Source of the DNA: Pseudomonas sp. S09G 359
GTDB lineage: Bacteria; Pseudomonadota; Gammaproteobacteria; Pseudomonadales; Pseudomonadaceae
DNA length: 64,000 bases
Assembly (NCBI RefSeq): GCF_002843605.1
Contig: NZ_CP025263.1
Span: forward strand, 1,122,501-1,186,500
Direction: 5' to 3'
Positions within the stretch are counted from its first letter, which is position 1, and each line of letters opens with the position of its first letter. The position numbers and the translations under genes were made by a program. Below are positions 61,172 through 64,000 of the stretch, piece after piece. Under the pieces are notes generated by a model that was not told the origin of the DNA, ran no database searches, and saw only the letters and a list, made by a program, of their open reading frames with translations.

Positions 61172-63592
61172 ATGAAGTCGACGGCGGGCGGTTTGGTTAA
61201 ACAGTGGTTGGGAGCCTCGGTATTGGCGGTTTCAGGGCTGGCATTGCTGCCCCTGGCCGTGGCGCAGGCGCAGGAGCAGCAAAGCGCCCAGTTCACCTTT
61301 GCCCTGGCAGCCAAACCGCTGCCCCAGGCCTTGAGCGATTTCAGCCGGGTCACCGGTATCAGCGTGATCTACACCGATGAAGCGCCCTACGGCCTGAGTG
61401 CCCCGGCGGTCAGCGGGCAAATGAGCGCGACCCAGGCCCTGCAACGCCTGCTGAGCAAGTCGGGCTTCACCTTCCGCCAGATCGATGCCCGCACCCTGGC
61501 CCTGGAGCCCGTGCCCACCGACGGCGCGGTCAACCTCGGCGCCACCACCATCAGCGGCGTGGGCCAGACCCAGGACACCACCAGCTACCAGCCACCGCCC
61601 ACCAGTTCGGTGATGCGTTCCCACGGCCTGCTGCTGGAAACCCCGCAAACCGTCAATGTGGTGCCCGCCCAAGTGCTGCGCGACCAGCTCCCGCGCAACC
61701 TGGATGATGCCCTCGGCAATATCAGCGGCATCACCCAGGCCAACACCCTGGCCAGTACCCAGGACGCGGTGATGCTGCGCGGTTTTGGCGACAACCGTAA
61801 CGGTTCGATCATGCGCGACGGCATGCCGGTGGTGCAGGGCCGGGCGTTGAACGCCACGGCCGAGCGGGTCGAAGTGCTCAAGGGCCCGTCGTCGCTGCTC
61901 TACGGCATCCAGGACCCGGGCGGTGTGGTCAATATCGTCAGCAAAAAGCCTGAACTGGTGCAATCCACCGCCCTGACGGTACGCGGCTCCACCTTTGGCG
62001 ACGGCAAGAACGGCAGCGGCGGCAGCCTCGACACCACCGGCCCGATTGGTGACTCGGGCTTGGCCTATCGCCTGATCGTCGACCATGAAGATGAAGACTA
62101 CTGGCGCAACTTCGGTACCCACCGCGAGACGCTGGTGGCGCCGTCCCTGGCCTGGTATGGCGACACCACCAAGTTGCTGTTTGCCTACGAACACCGCGAA
62201 TTTCTCTCGCCGTTCGACCGTGGCACCGCCATCGACCCCAAGACTAACCACCCCTTGGATATCCCGGCGACGCGACGGCTGGATGAGCCGTTCAACAATA
62301 TGGAAGGTCGCTCGGACCTGTATCGCTTTGAAGCCGACCATGATTTGAACGACGACTGGAAAGTCCATTTCGGCTACAGCTGGAACCGCGAAACCTACGA
62401 CGCCAGCCAGGTGCGCGTCAGCGCCGTAAACGCCAATGGCACCCTGACCCGGCGCATGGACGGCACCAAAGGCGCGATCACCACCGACCGTTTCACCACT
62501 GCGAGCCTTGAAGGCAAGGTCAACGTGTTCGGCCTGCAGAACGATCTGGTGTTTGGCGTGGATGACGAATACCGCAAGATCTACCGCGCCGACCTGATTC
62601 GCCAGAATTCACGCAGCACTTTCAACTACAACAACCCGGTCTACGGCAACGAAGTGGCAGGCACTACCGTCAGCGCCGCCGACAGTGCCCAGACCGACCT
62701 GCTGCGCAGCGACTCGCTGTTCTTCCAGGACGCGATCCACCTGACCGACCAGTGGATTTTCGTGGCGGGCGCGCGCTACCAGATGTACGACCAATACGCC
62801 GGCAAGGGCGTGCCGTTCAAGGCCAATACCGACGGCAATGGCCAGGCCTGGGTGCCGCGTGCCGGCCTGGTGTATCGCTACACCGATGAGCTGTCGTTCT
62901 ACGGCAGCTACACCGAGTCGTTCAAACCCAACTCCACCATCGCCGCCCTGGCCGATGGCAGCACCTTGACCGGCGACCTCACGCCCGAGAGGTCCAAGTC
63001 CTGGGAACTGGGTGCCAAACTCGATATTCCTGGGCGCATTACTGCTAGTGCGGCGCTGTTCAATATCGACAAGCGCAATGTATTGGTGTCGTCGGAAGTG
63101 GCTGGAAGCACCATCTATAGTCTGGCCGGCCAAGTCCGCTCCCGTGGCCTGGAATTGGACGCTACTGGCCAGTTGACCGACCAATGGAGCCTGATCGGCA
63201 GCTACGCCTACACCGACGCCGAAGACGTGAAAGACCAAGACCCGACGCTGGAAGGCAACCGCTTGCAGAACGTGGCCAAGCACACCGGCTCGCTGTCGGT
63301 GGCCTACGACTTCGGCAGCATTTTCGGTGGTGACCAACTGCGCGTGGGCACCGGCGCGCGCTATGTCGGCGAACGTGCCGGCGACGCTGCCAACGATTTC
63401 ACCTTGCCGGGCTACACCGTGGCGGACGCGTTCGCTACCTACGACACCAAGATCGACGGGCAGAAGGTCAAGTTCCAGGTCAATGTGAAGAACATGTTCG
63501 ACCGCACCTACTACACCTCAGCGGCCAGCCGGTTGTTCGTATCCATCGGCGATGCACGTCAGGTGTCGGTATCGAGCACCCTGGAGTTCTAA
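61172..63592 (+). CDS. TonB-dependent siderophore receptor with STN signalling domain
   Basis: 806 residues from ATG 61172. After the signal peptide (LLPLAVAQAQ) there is a short N-terminal STN/secretin-like signalling domain (about 40-115; FALAAKPLPQALSDFSRVTG...), so it can signal to an anti-sigma factor. The plug has LETPQTVNVVPAQVLRDQ and MLRGFGDNRNGSIMRDGMPV, and the 22-strand barrel ends in LEF. It is of the ferric-siderophore type (FpvA/FhuE-like). No sigma/anti-sigma pair precedes it within the window. Its last codons and 3' flank are duplicated 318 bp downstream. Confidence 0.94.
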   Translation: MKSTAGGLVKQWLGASVLAVSGLALLPLAVAQAQEQQSAQFTFALAAKPLPQALSDFSRVTGISVIYTDEAPYGLSAPAVSGQMSATQALQRLLSKSGFTFRQIDARTLALEPVPTDGAVNLGATTISGVGQTQDTTSYQPPPTSSVMRSHGLLLETPQTVNVVPAQVLRDQLPRNLDDALGNISGITQANTLASTQDAVMLRGFGDNRNGSIMRDGMPVVQGRALNATAERVEVLKGPSSLLYGIQDPGGVVNIVSKKPELVQSTALTVRGSTFGDGKNGSGGSLDTTGPIGDSGLAYRLIVDHEDEDYWRNFGTHRETLVAPSLAWYGDTTKLLFAYEHREFLSPFDRGTAIDPKTNHPLDIPATRRLDEPFNNMEGRSDLYRFEADHDLNDDWKVHFGYSWNRETYDASQVRVSAVNANGTLTRRMDGTKGAITTDRFTTASLEGKVNVFGLQNDLVFGVDDEYRKIYRADLIRQNSRSTFNYNNPVYGNEVAGTTVSAADSAQTDLLRSDSLFFQDAIHLTDQWIFVAGARYQMYDQYAGKGVPFKANTDGNGQAWVPRAGLVYRYTDELSFYGSYTESFKPNSTIAALADGSTLTGDLTPERSKSWELGAKLDIPGRITASAALFNIDKRNVLVSSEVAGSTIYSLAGQVRSRGLELDATGQLTDQWSLIGSYAYTDAEDVKDQDPTLEGNRLQNVAKHTGSLSVAYDFGSIFGGDQLRVGTGARYVGERAGDAANDFTLPGYTVADAFATYDTKIDGQKVKFQVNVKNMFDRTYYTSAASRLFVSIGDARQVSVSSTLEF

Positions 63593-63830
63593 TATCACTG
63601 CAAGAACCCCTGGTGAACACGGCTCTTGTGGCGAGCGGGCTTGCCCGCGTTGGGCTGCGAAGCGGCCCCAAAACCTGCCAGCCAGATTTTTCAGGTGCAC
63701 CGAGGTGCCTGGATTGGGAGTGCTTCGCACTCCAGCGCGGGCAAGCCCGCTCGCCACAGCAAGCCCGCTCGCCACATGTAGAGTGAGCTATTAGCGTTGC
63801 CGGTATTGATGGCATTGCGGATCACGATGC
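63593..63830. repeat. intergenic region with REP-type palindromes
   Basis: After the receptor stop there is a REP arm TTGTGGCGAGCGGGCTTGCC (from 63626) and its inverted copy GGCAAGCCCGCTCGCCACA (to 63758), immediately followed by a second partial inverted copy (GCAAGCCCGCTCGCCACA, 63759-63776). A hairpin GGAGTGC-TTC-GCACTCC lies at 63717-63733. This is a third REP subtype in the window. No gene. Confidence 0.8.
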
Positions 63831-64000
63831 ACACCTCAGCGGCCAGCCGGTTGTTTGTGTCCATCGGCGATGCACGGCAGGTGTCGGTGTCGGGCACCCT
63901 GGAGTTCTAATATCACTGCAAGAACCCCTGGCGAACACGGCTCTTGTGGCGAGCGGGCTTGCCCGCGTTGGGCTGCGAAGCGGCCCCAAAACCTGCCAGC
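63831..64000 (+). pseudogene. duplicated 3' end of the TonB receptor gene plus downstream flank
   Basis: Bases 63831-64000 repeat 63513-63682 at an offset of exactly 318 bp, with six differences in 170 bp. They encode TSAASRLFVSIGDARQVSV...GTLEF and a stop at 63910, the last 25 residues of a receptor, with no start or upstream body. Five of the differences lie in the coding part and mostly in third positions, so the copy has diverged as a receptor end or came from a paralogue. The repeat continues to the window edge and may extend further. Confidence 0.8.

Overview
The window is about 60% G+C, densely packed chromosome from a fluorescent Pseudomonas of the P. fluorescens group. The evidence is a complete twelve-gene alginate operon in Pseudomonas order (algD-8-44-K-E-G-X-L-I-J-F-A), an aapJQMP amino-acid importer behind a sigma-54-type promoter, a CheV-type chemotaxis protein, an STN-type TonB siderophore receptor, and many copies of the short REP/REPIN palindromes (arms like GTGGGAGGGGGCTTGCCCCC) that litter genomes of this group. 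No rRNA, tRNA, CRISPR array, transposase or prophage gene was seen.

Layout. 1-1.5 kb: start of an RND efflux operon (adaptor plus the first codons of the pump). 1.6-4.2 kb: a small conserved protein and two paralogous periplasmic solute-binding proteins, the second fused to a RidA domain. 4.3-8.8 kb: YkgJ-type cysteine-cluster protein, GNAT acetyltransferase, CheV, a 2-hydroxyacid dehydrogenase and a LysR regulator. 9-13.7 kb: a NodT / FUSC / DUF1656 / HlyD efflux operon divergent from the LysR gene. 13.8-15.5 kb: NTF2-like protein, short-chain dehydrogenase and a small membrane protein. 15.6-16 kb: a tandem array of REP units. 16-32.5 kb: the alginate operon on the minus strand, preceded by an AlgU-type promoter and a leader of about 480 nt, with three REPINs inside it, one of them within the 5' coding part of algK. 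33.3-34.1 kb: yaaA. 34.2-34.9 kb: a gene-free island bounded by large inverted repeats. 34.9-41.4 kb: a degenerate polysaccharide deacetylase, PIN-PhoH ATPase, moaCDE, rhlB and a carboxylesterase. 41.5-46 kb: aapJQMP. 46-46.8 kb: an mqsRA toxin-antitoxin pair with its palindromic operator. 46.9-48.8 kb: FadR-type regulator and MFS transporter.

48.8-59.2 kb is the most unusual region. A minus-strand cluster encodes a chaperone, an outer-membrane usher and seven secreted DUF1120-type proteins, all seven ending in Tyr-Leu, one of them with an extra N-terminal domain. The divergent side encodes an orphan REC-HPt phosphorelay protein (no kinase domain) and a NarL/BvgA-type response regulator. I read this as a poorly described multi-subunit chaperone-usher fibre with its own phosphorelay control. 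59.2-64 kb carries an NTF2-like protein, a GIY-YIG protein, a glutathione-transferase-like protein and a TonB receptor whose 3' end and downstream region are repeated 318 bp further on, up to the window edge.

Most genes were assigned from recognisable family motifs in the translation. Starts were moved downstream where a better ribosome binding site or signal peptide argued for it; these choices are stated in the entries. No database search was run.
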